Source: Chrysomallon squamiferum
Taxonomy: Eukaryota > Mollusca > Gastropoda > Neomphalida > Peltospiridae
Length of the DNA stretch: 40,000 bases
Assembly (NCBI GenBank): GCA_012295275.1
Contig: CM022670.1
Span: 457,501 to 497,500, forward strand
Direction of reading: 5' to 3'
The translations under genes were made by a program, and so were the position numbers. The notes beneath the pieces were generated by a model that worked only from the letters and a program-made list of their open reading frames with translations, searched no databases and had not been told where the DNA came from. Positions 1-10,418 of this stretch are shown one piece after another (position 1 is the stretch's first letter; every line of letters starts with the position of its first letter).

Positions 1-245
1 TGTAAATTTCATTACACCGTTATTTGCAAATTTCGTTACAGCAGAGCTGATTTTTGTAAATTCCGTTATAGTGGAATTCTTGTTTTGTAAATTTTTCATG
101 CATTCAGTTGTAAATATCATTAACAAGTGAAGTGTTAATTTTGTAAACATCGTCAGAATGAAGTTGTAAATATTAAATTGATTTGTAATGACAGATAAAT
201 TGTTGCAAATTATATAGCGCAGTTTTTGTAAAATTTATTACGTAA
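1..245. repeat. Degenerate ~35-40 bp tandem repeat
   Basis: The core TTTGTAAATTTCRTTA recurs about seven times with substitutions and small indels, for example TGTAAATTTCATTACA at the start, GCAAATTTCGTTACAG near 27, TGTAAATTCCGTTATAG near 56, then weaker copies near 86, 110, 143 and 165. The array is already cut at base 1, so it probably extends out of the window. It looks like an old decayed minisatellite. No gene is visible here or in the AT-rich unique sequence up to about 640. Confidence 0.6.
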
Positions 246-644
246 TATCTGTTGTACGTAGCTGACAAATCGTGATGAATCGTGCAATCAGATACTCTAG
301 TGGTTTCATTTCCCGTTCCACATTTTACTCCACAATCGATATAGCAAAGGCGGTGGTATTTACCTTCAAAGCTAGGACAAAATTTATTTTAAAAATCTGG
401 TTTCAGTAAATGAACAGTTGTTGAAATTACTCCACATCCTTTGTCTGTGATTTTTGTTTTGTTTAAAATTTAGATATAATTAATGAATAATAGACGTATA
501 TATTTGTGTATGAACGAATTATTGCATAAATGAAAAAGAGAGAAATAAAGAGAAAAATGGAGCTGAAGGTTACTGAGAAAGACATGGACAAAGAAAATGA
601 GAGAGACTGAATAAATTTATTGAACAAATAAATATCTTAGATAG

Positions 645-647
<3 letters not shown>

Positions 648-717
<70 letters not shown>

Positions 718-738
718 AAGAAAGAGGGAAAGAGAGAA
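648..738. repeat. (GA)n microsatellite
   Basis: A nearly pure GA dinucleotide tract of about 65 bases is followed by interrupted GAAA and GGAAA units. Read on the minus strand it gives a meaningless Ser-Leu open frame. Similar CT tracts lie at 10880, 24987 and 28099. Confidence 0.95.
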
Positions 739-872
739 GAACCAAAAGCCATTAAATAACAGTATAGTTTTATCACAGTTAAATACGATTAATGAATAAA
801 TCAGTTTCGCTGTATAGACAGCAAGATAATTTATTTCCCTAGCTGGTTAAAGCGCCAAATCGATACGTTCTG

Positions 873-1009
873 CTAAAAACCTACATCGGCGGCTTTTCGG
901 AAACTGCGCAGGAACACGAAGCCGACTCGTGATGCGGAGGTTTCTGTAGATTCTGCAGCACGAAGCTGTCTCACTTCTAGAGTACAGGGCAGTCTACTCG
1001 CCACAGCGT
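873..1009 (-). CDS. Candidate terminal coding exon, unknown protein
   Basis: On the minus strand a strong acceptor (pyrimidine-rich stretch ending TTTTCCACTCCCCAG, AG at 1010-1011) is followed by an open frame of 44 codons after two leading bases, ending in TAG at 873-875. The translation begins AVASRLPCTLEVRQLRAAES and ends FRKAADVGF. It is rich in Ala, Arg, Ser and Glu. The segment is much more GC-rich than its surroundings, which is what draws attention to it. No domain or family is recognised and there is no methionine at a plausible start, so it could only be a 3' exon. Upstream exons would lie to the right on the minus strand and none was found with a matching phase. A GC-rich mobile-element fragment is an equally good explanation, and chance cannot be excluded. 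Confidence 0.22.
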
Positions 1010-1165
1010 CTGGGGAGTGGAAAACAAAACAAATGATGTTTTAAGTCAGATCTTGTGGTTTTTCCCATCTTCTTAATGTTTTACGAATACTGGATAGAAA
1101 TTTAATTTAGAAAAAAATTAATTTAAAAAATACTAGGATCCCTCTTTCATTCTGTTTCTCTGTCC

Positions 1166-1380
1166 TTGTCTGCCTTTCGACCATCCATCCATAAAAACTA
1201 CTTTTATATCCGTCTACCAACAAATCTTTCTGTTTATTTATTTACGAGTCTACGAGACCGTCATTCGGTCTATACATCCGTCAGCCTCACGAGACTGTCT
1301 GTCATTCTGTCTGTGCATCCATCAGTATCTCCATACCCCTATCCGCAAATCTACTTTGTGAACTGTCCTCCTGTACTCTA
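1166..1380. repeat. Decayed ATCC / TCTG microsatellite
   Basis: CCATCCATCC, ATCCGTC, GTCTGTC and ATCCATCAG motifs are scattered through a pyrimidine-rich stretch, as expected of an old compound ATCC-TCTG tract broken up by mutation. The plus-strand open frame here has a Ser/Val/Pro-periodic composition explained by the repeat, so it is not called as a gene. Confidence 0.5.
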
Positions 1381-1576
1381 ATGATTTTAAAAACCAGCTT
1401 CTGATTTGAGACAGTAGACATGTACGTATCACGCACATAAACACAGTGCATGCTAATACATCCATTAAGACATGCCGCATATTCTCGAATTAATCAACGT
1501 CTTACCAGTGTAATAAAATATCAACAGGCTTAAAAGCCTTCGATCTTAGTAAATCCTGCTGCTGTGAAACTGAGAA

Positions 1577-1777
1577 TCAACCTTTATCAGGGGCACATCG
1601 AGCATTTCGGAAAGAGAGAGGGTCGCTGGTCTTGCGCTGAACTCTGAGTTTTCTCACAAGCAACAATACGGAAGCCCCGTCAAATCGTGCCACTAACTTG
1701 AAACATGCTTTGTAGCTCGGAAACCTTTTAAGTTGTGAAAGAGGGCCAATTAGAAGCCATTTCCAACCTCGATACAT
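1577..1777 (-). other. Open frame in GC-richer segment, unrecognised
   Basis: A 66-codon minus-strand frame starts at an ATG (1775-1777), shortly after an ATTTTAG that could serve as an acceptor, and ends in TGA. It begins MYRGWKWLLIGPLSQLKRFP and ends NARCAPDKG, with a complex composition that is not repeat-derived. No domain is recognised and no good donor follows. The segment is less AT-rich than its flanks. It could be a coding relic, part of a mobile element or a chance frame. Nothing else is seen between 1380 and 1980. Confidence 0.15.
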
Positions 1778-1977
1778 TACCCACTAAAATGATGTTAACC
1801 CTTTAAGTGTTACAGCAGAAAGTGAGTCAAGAGTGTCATGTGGATTTGTTGTTACAGAACTCGTCCGAGACATCGCTGTTCTCAAGATCAAATCTTCTCA
1901 TTGTTCCTTCTGGACTTTTTATCCATTCCAGCTAGGGTATCAGAAATAATTTGTCTTGAGTAAGATTCCTTCATTTT

Positions 1978-1981
1978 CATT

Positions 1982-2016
<35 letters not shown>

Positions 2017-2485
2017 TTGAAGTTTAAGATTAACTTTGAAAAAGGAGTATTTTTGTGTGTGTATTATTAATATAGATGATTAATATTTTTTTCATATTTC
2101 TTATTTATTTAACAAATATGTGTAATTACTAGGTTTAAGTTCATACTACTACTACTACTACTACTACTAATAATAATAGTAATAATATTGAAGATGATAA
2201 TGATGATAATGATAATTGTAATACTGATAATCGTAAATAATGAAGACGGTGTAGAAAAGTATGGTAACACTGTCACGTATGTTAAAGAGATACTAACAAA
2301 TCTAACCAATCAAATCAAGACAGAACATGACCAGACAAAACAACGAAACATAAACAAAACAAACAACCAAAGAGAAAATAAGTAAATAAATAAATAAATA
2401 AATAATATAATAAGTAAGTAAATATATACAAACACACATAAATAAATAAATAAATAAATGAATGAATGAATGAATGAATGAATAT
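1978..2485. repeat. Cluster of ATTT, CTA, AAAT and AATG microsatellites
   Basis: (ATTT)n runs at about 1978-2019, CTA/TAA triplets at 2143-2200 with ATG/ATA triplets to about 2235, AAAT units at 2378-2403 and 2437-2458, and AATG units at 2456-2482. The two opposed open frames over 2109-2385 are products of these tracts. Confidence 0.9.
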
Positions 2486-2579
2486 ATAAATAATAAAAAG
2501 TACTAAATATTATATAAAAAGTAAGTACTCAAGAACTTTGTAAGTTAACAAAACTGTCATCGATATTCTATTTGTCTTT

Positions 2580-2990
2580 ACCCAGTGCAGACGAGAACGA
2601 AACATTCTGCAAACCACACCTCTGTGTTTCACCAGCATTAATTTTACGTCTTTCGTACAAGAACAAGGGCAAGAACGTTCACCCCGTTGTCCTGTTTTCC
2701 TCGTTCCTCATCGATAAGCAGCAGCGATCGATGCGTTTCATTATATAAATTATTATGATATGAAGTATTCAAGGCATGTTTTATGCATGGGGAGATTTTT
2801 CATTCTGCTGTGGACACTGTGAGTTAAAACGATCGCGACTTTCTGTGCAGAGTTAGCCGAGGAGAGAACAGTGAGGTATTGAAGATGTCCATTTGCATGA
2901 CAAAGAATCGTATGACGTAGCAGTGGTCAGGCTGCGGGAGCCAAACGATGACCACTGGTTCACCCCCAAATTCATTTCAGTGTTTAAACA
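2580..2990. other. Unique GC-richer segment, possible conserved non-coding element
   Basis: About 400 bases without microsatellites, less AT-rich than the flanks. The segment contains an ATTTGCAT octamer near 2890, a nested hairpin at 2921-2957 and GATCGATG / GATCGCG motifs. No open frame of interest is present. A regulatory role is inferred only from the change in composition. Confidence 0.3.
2921..2957. other. Nested perfect hairpin
   Basis: CAGTGGTCA (2921-2929) pairs perfectly with TGACCACTG (2949-2957). Inside it GGCT (2930-2933) pairs with AGCC (2939-2942) around a GCGGG loop, leaving an AAACGA bulge on the 3' side. The TGGTTCACCCCC that overlaps its right arm resembles a tRNA B-box, but no matching A-box or acceptor stem is present. 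Confidence 0.55.
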
Positions 2991-3089
2991 TGTAAAAGAG
3001 ATGAAAGTTCTGGGATGAAAGTCCAAATAGGAGTTTCTTTTATGTGGAAGAAGGATGGTGCATATAGGTTGTTTGTTAACAAATATTAA

Positions 3090-3370
3090 TTATATGTGTG
3101 TGTTTGTGTGTGTGTGTGCCTTTGTATATATATGTATGTGTATATGCATATGTGCGTGCATGTATATATATGTATGTACGTAAAGGTTTATATATGTTGA
3201 TATTTTTATATATTGTGTGTATATAATAATAATAGTAAAAAGAATAATGTAAAATATAGTAAATGTTATGATGCTGAAGAAGAGAAAGGAAGAAAGGAAA
3301 TGAAATGTATGAAAATAAACAAATAAGTAAGTAAGTAAGTAGGTAGGTAAATAAAAAAAAATAAAAAATT
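3090..3370. repeat. TG / TATG and AAGT/AAAT low-complexity region
   Basis: TG and TATG units at 3092-3230, then purine-rich AAGG/AAGT/AGGT units and A-rich DNA to about 3370. No gene is seen here. The sequence from 3370 to 3640 is unique AT-rich DNA with a slightly GC-richer patch near 3510-3600. Confidence 0.8.
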
Positions 3371-3639
3371 TAGTTTTGTTAGATTTCCGAAGTTAAAATG
3401 TATTATATTAAAATTTGTTAGTAGTATTTCAAATTAACTTTACTAAGTCAGCTTTGTTCTCTCCAAGAAGATAAAATCATTTCTTACACGCGTTCTGTAA
3501 TTTTCTTTTTCAATGGCGGAACTTCCGCTTAGCTTCAACGCTTTGTCAACGAACAGTAGCGCGAGAGAACGTGTTACGGACCAGACCATAAAATCGTTCA
3601 GCTTGCTGGCTTGAAACAGAATGATTTGTTAGTAAAGCC

Positions 3640-4905
3640 ATGATTACACTGTGCTACTAGCTCTATACGATCGAATCGTACTATAAGGTTACATAATCGT
3701 AACATTAGAATATAGCGACGTTAAGACTTAGCGATTTGGCGAAGCGATTAAAACCTGACGATCGAATGGTGTTGTGAAAATACTAAATAGAAGCGACCTT
3801 ATTTTACAGTGACATTGTTGCTATGTAATACTCTGCAAACATCTAAACTATAAAAAAAAAACATTGCTCAGGGTAATCAGAACGGTTGAATCGTAACGAC
3901 TAGAAAACGATTTTCTAATACAAATTGTAATAAATATATTGAACTATCCGAATTTTTTTTTTTTATTAAATATTTTATTTATTAATTTTTTATTATTATT
4001 ATTATTTTTTTTTGTATCTTCTTACATATAATTCCGATTATTTTGTTACCTTTTTCTTTCCTTCTGTTTAAAAGAATTATGGTATTGTTGTTGTTGTTGT
4101 TTTCAAAAAAAAAAAAAGGATTGTAGTGAGAAGGATGCTTAATATTCGCTATAGTTTCTGTTACTGTTTGTTAGTTATAAGTCGCTTAGTATGAACACTG
4201 CTTAACCTTAACTCGATAGTAATTACTTTATAAAAACAACAAAGTGTTACTATACGTTACTTAGTGTCAAGCTGATGATTCGATAGTTAATTATTTTCTA
4301 TTTCAACGCGGGAAGATGTTACTGCAAGTCGCACAGTGTGAATGCTGCTTAGCTCGGTAATATTCGCTGCAGCTAATTATTTTCCGTTTTCATTGTCATC
4401 CGACTCGCCCTTAATTAAGAGGATTTCACAGCAAAGATAAAAAGAGGTCAGAGTGACTTTGAAACCTGGTTATATACATAGTTTAGATTCAGTCGCAGTA
4501 AGGTGTCATTAGCACACGTTATATAACATCGACTGACTGACGTCTGACGGTTTGCTGGATCAAATCCCGTGTGTTCTGCTGCTGGGCGATTTCTCGATAT
4601 AACTGATTTATCAAACACTGTGATACACAGCAGTTTGCTTTGTTTTGAAGGAAGATGTCAATATTACTAGCTGCTAATCTGCAACTGTAGTGTTTCAGCA
4701 AAAAACCAATTAACTGTAGCGATTACTGCGGGCTTAAGGAACATTCAGACTGTTCGATTTATGCGGACAACTCAAAGTGTTTAAACATAACAGTAATTAA
4801 CTGCAGTGACTTCTGTCGAATCACACATTTTCACACCATGCGACTTGCAGTAACACTAGAATTCACACTGTGGAGCTTATGGTAACACCATGCTGTAATT
4901 AGAAA
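3640..4905. mobile_element. Foldback / MITE-like repetitive element
   Basis: TGTTACTGCAAGTCGCA (4317-4333) has a perfect 17-base inverted copy, TGCGACTTGCAGTAACA, at 4839-4855. Flanking sequence continues to match more weakly, for instance a CTGCAGYTAATTA motif on both arms. Related words are also repeated directly inside the element (AAGTCGCTTAGTATGAACACTGCTTA near 4182, diverged, against AAGTCGCACAGTGTGAATGCTGCTTA). The outer ends, near 3645 and near 4890, share a loose inverted match around ATTACA and AGCTC. No transposase is encoded, and the 60-codon minus-strand frame inside (4519-4701) has no recognisable domain. A non-autonomous DNA transposon or nested foldback cluster is the likeliest reading. 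Exact ends and target-site duplication were not determined. Confidence 0.45.
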
Positions 4906-5089
4906 GAAATCATCAACTCTTGGATGGTTATTAGCTGGGTTTTTTTTTTTTTTTTCTGTTGCCGTTATGCACAATCTTTATCTTTAATACAAATAATGTA
5001 ATAAATAATTTATTCATATAAATACGTGTTGCAGTGATTTAGTTTTCATGCTTTCATATCATCACTGTACCGTTTATATACGTGTTTGA

Positions 5090-5090
<1 letters not shown>

Positions 5091-5140
<50 letters not shown>
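5091..5140. repeat. (TG)n microsatellite
   Basis: A pure 50-base TG tract. The sequence that follows, to about 5990, is AT-rich with TTTG units near 5360 and an A tract at 5840-5856. The plus-strand frame over 5298-5702 is partly a TTTG-repeat product and has no recognised domain. Confidence 0.95.
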
Positions 5141-5142
<2 letters not shown>

Positions 5143-5999
5143 TTTAGTTTATGTGTGTGTGTAATTAATAATTACCAATATTAAAATGTTCTGTTGCAGG
5201 TTCTATCTGCAAACTGAACATGATGATATTTTTGTTAACTCAGAAAATCTATATTTAACATACAGTATTTTTTATTATTTATTTATTTTATTTATGAATG
5301 TTTAAATGTATGTGTGTCTGTATGTATGTAGGTAAGTATTTTTTTTCTAATTTTATTTTTGTTTGTTTGTTTGTTTGTTTTGTTTGTTTTGTCTTGATTT
5401 CATTGGATAGATTTGTTATCATTATTATTTTAACATACGTTGTCATTATTATTACAAATCTTCATCATAAACAAAATCCATATTATCATCTGACACCTAA
5501 ACAAGCTTCAATATTAAAACTCTTTAATGTCCCGTTCAATGCAATATTCATTCCTTTATGTATTCACTCACCGACGACGTGCAAGACGTCGTCACTTTCG
5601 GTACATCAGAACGAGCTACACTCGAATACATCAGCAGCAGTCGCTGGTTATAATACAGATGATCATTTCATTTCGGTAATGGTTATTTTAAATCCAATAT
5701 AAAAGCCGAGAGGCCAATGCGACCACAAGCTTCCTAGCGATTGCCGTTAGCTGATAAAGCGAGACATTTGCATAGAAATGAAAAAATCAAACATATCAAC
5801 ATATGCGATTAGGCAGCAATTTTTCTTATTTCGTGTCCAAAAAAAAAAAAAAAAAAATCAAACGAGAAAGAAGTTCGTTTCTTCTCTAAGGCGAGATTCT
5901 TTAGATTCTTCTCAGAGGAAAAATATTTCCGTGTCAGTTTTCATTGAGGTTATCAAACAGCGCTGTCGTGCCAGGGAATGACGGTGTACTGCCGGCGGG

Positions 6000-6007
6000 T
6001 GACGTCA
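6000..6007. promoter_or_regulatory. Perfect cAMP-response element
   Basis: TGACGTCA, the full palindromic CREB/ATF consensus, sits in a short GC-rich patch (CTGCCGGCGGGTGACGTCAT). Function is inferred from the motif only. Confidence 0.4.
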
Positions 6008-6047
6008 TATGAGGCTTATTAGATCGTGATAAGATAAGTGAGTAACA

Positions 6048-6385
6048 GCCCCAAGAAATAAATAAAGGATTAATCACAGAGAGGTAAAATAATGGTCGAT
6101 TCAATCGATTAATTAAATAAATAAACCGATAAATAAAATGTAATAAATAAACAAAAATATCAATGAATAAACAGAAACAAACAAACATTAAAATAAATGA
6201 ATAAATAAATAAAGTATTCAATAATTATATAACTTTATAAAATAACTAAATAATTAATAAATAGACAAGTAAATAAATAAATAAATGAGTAAGTAAGTAA
6301 ATAAATAAATAGTGTTAAATAACTATATAATAAACAAACAAACAAACAAACAAACAAATAAATAAATAAATAAATAAATAAATGA
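6048..6385. repeat. AAAT / AAAC tetranucleotide-rich region
   Basis: Imperfect AAAT units run through the region, with AAAC units at about 6330-6358 and a purer AAAT block to 6383. The 95-codon minus-strand frame here is an Ile/Tyr/Phe-rich repeat product and is rejected as a gene. Confidence 0.85.
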
Positions 6386-6495
6386 AGTAGACTGGCGAGA
6401 AATCGCTGATTCACACTTGTATCACAAACTGCCTGCCATGCAGCAGTATCTGGAACCGGTCCTGCGCATCGATACTCTCTCTCTCATCCTTCTAG

Positions 6496-6624
6496 TTAAC
6501 ACGCTTTGTGTGTATATATAGAAAGTCAATGACAGTCTTCTGCTTTCTAGAATTTCCTCCTTTACAAGAAGCGAACTAGAAAAAAAAAAAAAAAAAAAAA
6601 AAAATCAACTTGTCACTATGACAG
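6496..6624 (+). other. Candidate exon with strong splice sites
   Basis: CTCTCTCTCATCCTTCTAG ends at 6495 and CTTCTGCTTTCTAG ends at 6550. Either is a good acceptor. GACAG|GTGAGT at 6620-6630 is an excellent donor. The only ATG near the donor (6618) gives ATG ACA G before the splice, so the piece would be mostly 5' untranslated. A 25-base A tract at 6580-6604 lies inside it, which is unusual for an exon and lowers confidence. Its phase does not join productively to the 22813 exon, because that reading frame closes. Confidence 0.22.
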
Positions 6625-6754
6625 GTGAGTTATTTGTGAAGCAAAATACCAGCTGATGACACAACTTAGAGACGTTTGTTTTTCAAAAGGTTCACTCGAA
6701 CCTGTCCGCTCATCGGATGCGGTGAGTAATAAAAAGACAGGGAAATCTCGGGAA

Positions 6755-6865
6755 GCCGGTGACAGTTTTGTAAGCGCAGCAGAGAACGTCCCGTCACGTG
6801 GCTGATTTACACAACGCGCGCGTAACCAGGCTCGCGCCCAGGAGCGAAAGACAAACAGGCGATAT
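6755..6865. promoter_or_regulatory. CpG-rich patch with E-box
   Basis: A GC-rich island with many CpGs (CGCGCGCG near 6817, CTCGCGCCCAGGAGCG near 6831) and a CACGTG E-box at 6795-6800. It stands out strongly from the AT-rich surroundings. It could be promoter or enhancer sequence, but no core promoter motif is evident. Confidence 0.3.
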
Positions 6866-6892
6866 CGCTTAGGAGATGACGTTTATCGCTTT

Positions 6893-7609
6893 ATCGAACC
6901 AGGAATTCCTGGTTAAAGAGCCGATGCATTCCATTATCATGTGTTACTACATAGCCGACGTATTATTAACATTTATTTAAAAAAGAATATCTGTGTATTA
7001 TCACGCGTTAAATATTTCACATTATTATCATTTATTATAGTGTCTTGCAAATTATCATTAATAATGTATTCCACATAATTATACCATGCATTACATAGAA
7101 TATGTATTGCCTAAATTATATTATTCAAAAATTCTGCTAATTATTATTATCATGTACATATTACGTATTCCACGTATTATCCACTTATTACGTAATACGC
7201 AGTAAATTGTGTTACGTGTTGTATGTAATTATTATAAGTTAATACCTATTCCACATATTAATTTATTATGCGTTCCACATTAATTAGTATTCATTTACTG
7301 CGTATTTCCTTTCGTAATGTTTGCACATTGCACACACTGTAATTAACTGCGCACTCGAATATTACAAATTAGTGTATTTACTGCGCATTTTACGTTATTG
7401 TTTATAAAGTGTTTACTGCGCGTTTTTTCACACGCGTTATTACAAATGCCACATTTGATAATTTTAAATTATTATTTATTCCTGTTATTGTTTAATAACA
7501 TCTCTGCACATTGTATCATCCATGATTATCTTCACATATATCAAAATTTAAAAATTAACATGCTTTCATCGAACCAGGGCTTCGTAGTTAAAAATCCCTG
7601 ATGCCTTCC
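6893..7609. repeat. AT-rich repeat block bracketed by diverged direct repeats
   Basis: ATCGAACCAGG...GTTAAA...GATGCATTCCA (6893-6936) recurs as ATCGAACCAGG...GTTAAA...GATGCCTTCCA (7567-7609). Between them an AT-rich region repeats TATTCCACATA, CGTATTATCC and TTTACTGCGC words at irregular spacing, as in a decayed minisatellite. On the minus strand each bracket contains CTGGTTCGAT, which resembles a tRNA B-box, so a SINE origin for the brackets is possible. Confidence 0.4.
6897..6914. other. Perfect 18-bp palindrome
   Basis: AACCAGGAATTCCTGGTT is its own reverse complement. It falls inside the left bracket repeat. The right bracket copy at 7571 has lost the symmetry. It could be a dimeric factor site or a cruciform. 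Confidence 0.5.
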
Positions 7610-8200
7610 ACGTTTTACTCAGTTCATGTTTTCTGTTATCGTTTTATTGCATATCTTCATGATGTTTCCATGGATATTTTCAACTCCTGCCAAAATTTTA
7701 TAAAAGCTATTTTTAACAAATCCTGTTTGAAAAGACTCACGTCTGTTTGCTGATTCATTCTTCAAGATTTCTTTCCGTGTTCCATTAATTAATTAAAAAA
7801 AGGTTTTCACGCAAAGCGAGGTTCTGACATTGAAAACGAGTCCTGCAAAATGTCGTCACTGATCAAAACGACGAGCATGACGTAATGTCTTTGTCCTTGT
7901 CAGGAGACCCCCAAAAAATAAATATTAAAATGTCCACCACTGTATTCATCAACCGCTATCGTTGTTGTTTTTAAAATTCTATATAACCGTAGAACAAAAA
8001 AAAAAAATAATAATAAATAAAAAAAAATGATAATATTCAAACAAAAAATAAAAAAATATAAATTACAGCTTTTCAAACTCCAGCGATATGTAAAGATAAA
8101 AATTAATGAAAGCGCCTAACTGTTAGTCCCAGACACATGGGATGAACTGAAGTGATTTTCAACGATATATTGATAGAGATTCCAAGGCGATCGATCAATA
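7610..8200. other. No recognisable feature
   Basis: Unique AT-rich sequence with short A-rich tracts near 7996-8060. No open frame, hairpin or splice pair of note was seen. Confidence 0.5.
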
Positions 8201-8239
8201 CGACTGTTTTGCTATGCAAATAGCGGCGGAGCGCAGCCA

Positions 8240-8436
8240 GGTTCTTCTCTTCAACGGCAGATCTGTGTGGGTTGGTGCTTTAGTGAAAACGGACACAGAA
8301 TACATACACATAACCATCATCAAAACAACAGAGACACGCTGAACCAACACCATCAGCGAAACTTATTTTTACTTATTACACAGTCTGTTTTATTCAGTGG
8401 ATATTTCATAAAGGATTTGTTTAATTATTATTATTT

Positions 8437-8467
<31 letters not shown>

Positions 8468-8619
8468 CTATATAATATTATTATTTTAATTGTTGGAAGT
8501 CATTTGTTGAGGTTTTGGTTCTAGCAGACAACATTAAGTCATACGTGGATTGATTTTCCCCAAGTGTGTTGTTTAGCAGTGGAATTTATTCAGTGAATAA
8601 CAGTAAGAGAACATTTCGG
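8240..8619 (+). other. Candidate first (5' untranslated) exon
   Basis: The donor TTTCGG|GTAAGTAACG at 8614-8629 matches the consensus well. Upstream lies a GC-rich patch at 8222-8280 (AGCGGCGGAGCGCAGCCAGG) preceded by an ATGCAAAT octamer near 8214, which would suit a transcription start. In between there is no ATG-initiated frame of note, so if transcribed it would be a non-coding leader. An A tract of about 24 bases at 8443-8466 interrupts it. Start position, promoter and joining to the downstream exon at 22813 are all inferred. Confidence 0.3.
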
Positions 8620-8765
8620 GTAAGTAACGGTTTAAAGTTCCGTCTCTCTTATTCGATTTTATTTTGTTGTACAATCATTTTGTTGTAAATTTGTTTATCA
8701 TTTGTTTATCTGTTTCTTTTAATGTTCTTGTTTAGGTTTTGATTCTGAATCGTTATCAGATGTTA

Positions 8766-9058
8766 AAAAAAAAAAAAAAAAAAAAATCTATAATGTTGAC
8801 ATTAACGAAATTGATTTTTAAAAACAATGGTGGCTGCTCTTACTACTGCTGTGCTCATGAAATACAGTAAATGTTTGTTGTGTTGGATTATTACTTGTTG
8901 CTATGTAGAGAACACAGAGGGAAGAAGATTTAAATATATTTTATAGAAGATAAATGATATGATTTAGAAAAATAAACGAATAAATAAAAAATAAAATAGA
9001 TAAGTAAACAAAGAAGTAAAGAAGTAAGTAAGAATTAAATAAATAAGTAAAGAAGTAA

Positions 9059-9101
<43 letters not shown>

Positions 9102-9230
9102 ATTAACTAGTAAATGGATCAATATTTTATTAAAATTATTAATTAGAACATAATTATTATCACCATCAACACAACATCACTAGTACTACTACTGATGATG
9201 ATGGTGATGATGATGATGATGAAATATTTG
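8766..9230. repeat. A tract, AAAT and GAT microsatellites
   Basis: A tract at 8766-8786, AAGT/AAAT units at about 8970-9103 with a pure AAAT block at 9057-9101, and GAT/CAT triplets at 9160-9222. Confidence 0.85.
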
Positions 9231-9730
9231 ATTTTTTTTTTTATGAAGATATAAATTATTTAATTTTAGCAATAAGCTATGTTATCAATAGCTGCTGCTA
9301 CCTTACACAAGCAAGACGAATATATTTTAAAAAAAAAATTATTTTATTATTTTTAATTGTTTACTCTTTTTTATTTTTATTTTTATTTTTATTTTTTTGC
9401 GGATATTTATTAATAAAGCATTAGCTAAATTATTATTTTAAAAATTAAAAGATTAAAAATATTCCTTATGAAGTTACAATTTTTTTTTCTAAAAATATCA
9501 GTTTTACGTTAAAAAAAATAAAAAATTAAACAAATTAATATTTATTACTCCATAACGACCTACTTAAATTGTTATTATTATTTTCTTTAGAATTTAAAAA
9601 AAAAAATGCTCTTCTTTCTTTTCAAAGTAAATTGTTTGTTATTCTCTTTTTATAAATAACACTTTTACCCAGAGTCATTTAATTAAAATTAATGGGTTAA
9701 AAGTGGATGGATCTTATTTAATATTAATAC
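9230..9730. other. AT-rich low-complexity DNA, no gene
   Basis: Short A and T runs and ATTTTT units. Nothing coding or structured was found. Confidence 0.6.
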
Positions 9731-9732
9731 TG

Positions 9733-9737
9733 TCACA

Positions 9738-9771
<34 letters not shown>

Positions 9772-9970
9772 CATACATACATACATAGACACACATACAT
9801 ATACGGACATATATGTGAATATATATATATAGATAGATCTATATGTCTATATGTATGTATATACATATTTTAAATATATTCATTCATATATACATACATA
9901 CAGATGCATACATACATGTAGATATATACACACATGTTCATACAAATACATGCAGATCAATATTCATACA
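9733..9970. repeat. CATA-rich microsatellite
   Basis: A nearly pure CATA block at 9734-9786 is followed by interrupted CATA, TATA and GATA units to about 9970. The 66-codon plus-strand frame here is repeat-derived. Confidence 0.9.
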
Positions 9971-10404
9971 GACATTTTCTTTCATTCATTTGAATAATAA
10001 ACTAGGTACCTGTGGCTATGCATACCATTACAACGTGAAATAAACAAAACAAAATAATTACAGTCAAGGTCTCTGCTATTTACCGTTTTATTTGAACTGA
10101 TCGCCACAGATGTAATTCATTTTATTCATAGTAAGTGATGCACTTGTTGGGTTCAGTATTTTTAATTAGTTCTATTTCAGTAGATCGAATTCTGCCTATA
10201 AATATACCGTTGCCTGTTTTCTTTGTAGAAATTTCATTCAGTTTCATGTTTGCATATAGCTATATTTATTAAAGAAGAGTTAAAGTTAATAAAAATCAAT
10301 ACTTAGAATAAATAGCTATTGTTGATACGTTCAATCCTTTGTTTTGACAGCAACGACTTATTAAAAGTTGTCTAGATGCATTGTTTTTGTTATATTTAGA
10401 GCGG

Positions 10405-10418
10405 AAATGACGTCATTT
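10405..10418. promoter_or_regulatory. CRE inside a 14-bp palindrome
   Basis: AAATGACGTCATTT is a perfect palindrome containing the full CRE TGACGTCA. It lies in otherwise plain unique DNA (10000-10860) without any open frame of interest. Confidence 0.4.

Noticed and set aside
2913-2975. A tRNA gene around the hairpin with TGGTTCACCCCC
   Set aside because: No A-box at the right distance and no acceptor or anticodon stem. Only the hairpin is supported.
8267-8524. 85-codon plus-strand frame
   Set aside because: It starts with GTG, runs through an A tract as poly-Lys and has no domain. A GTG start is not expected in an animal nuclear gene.
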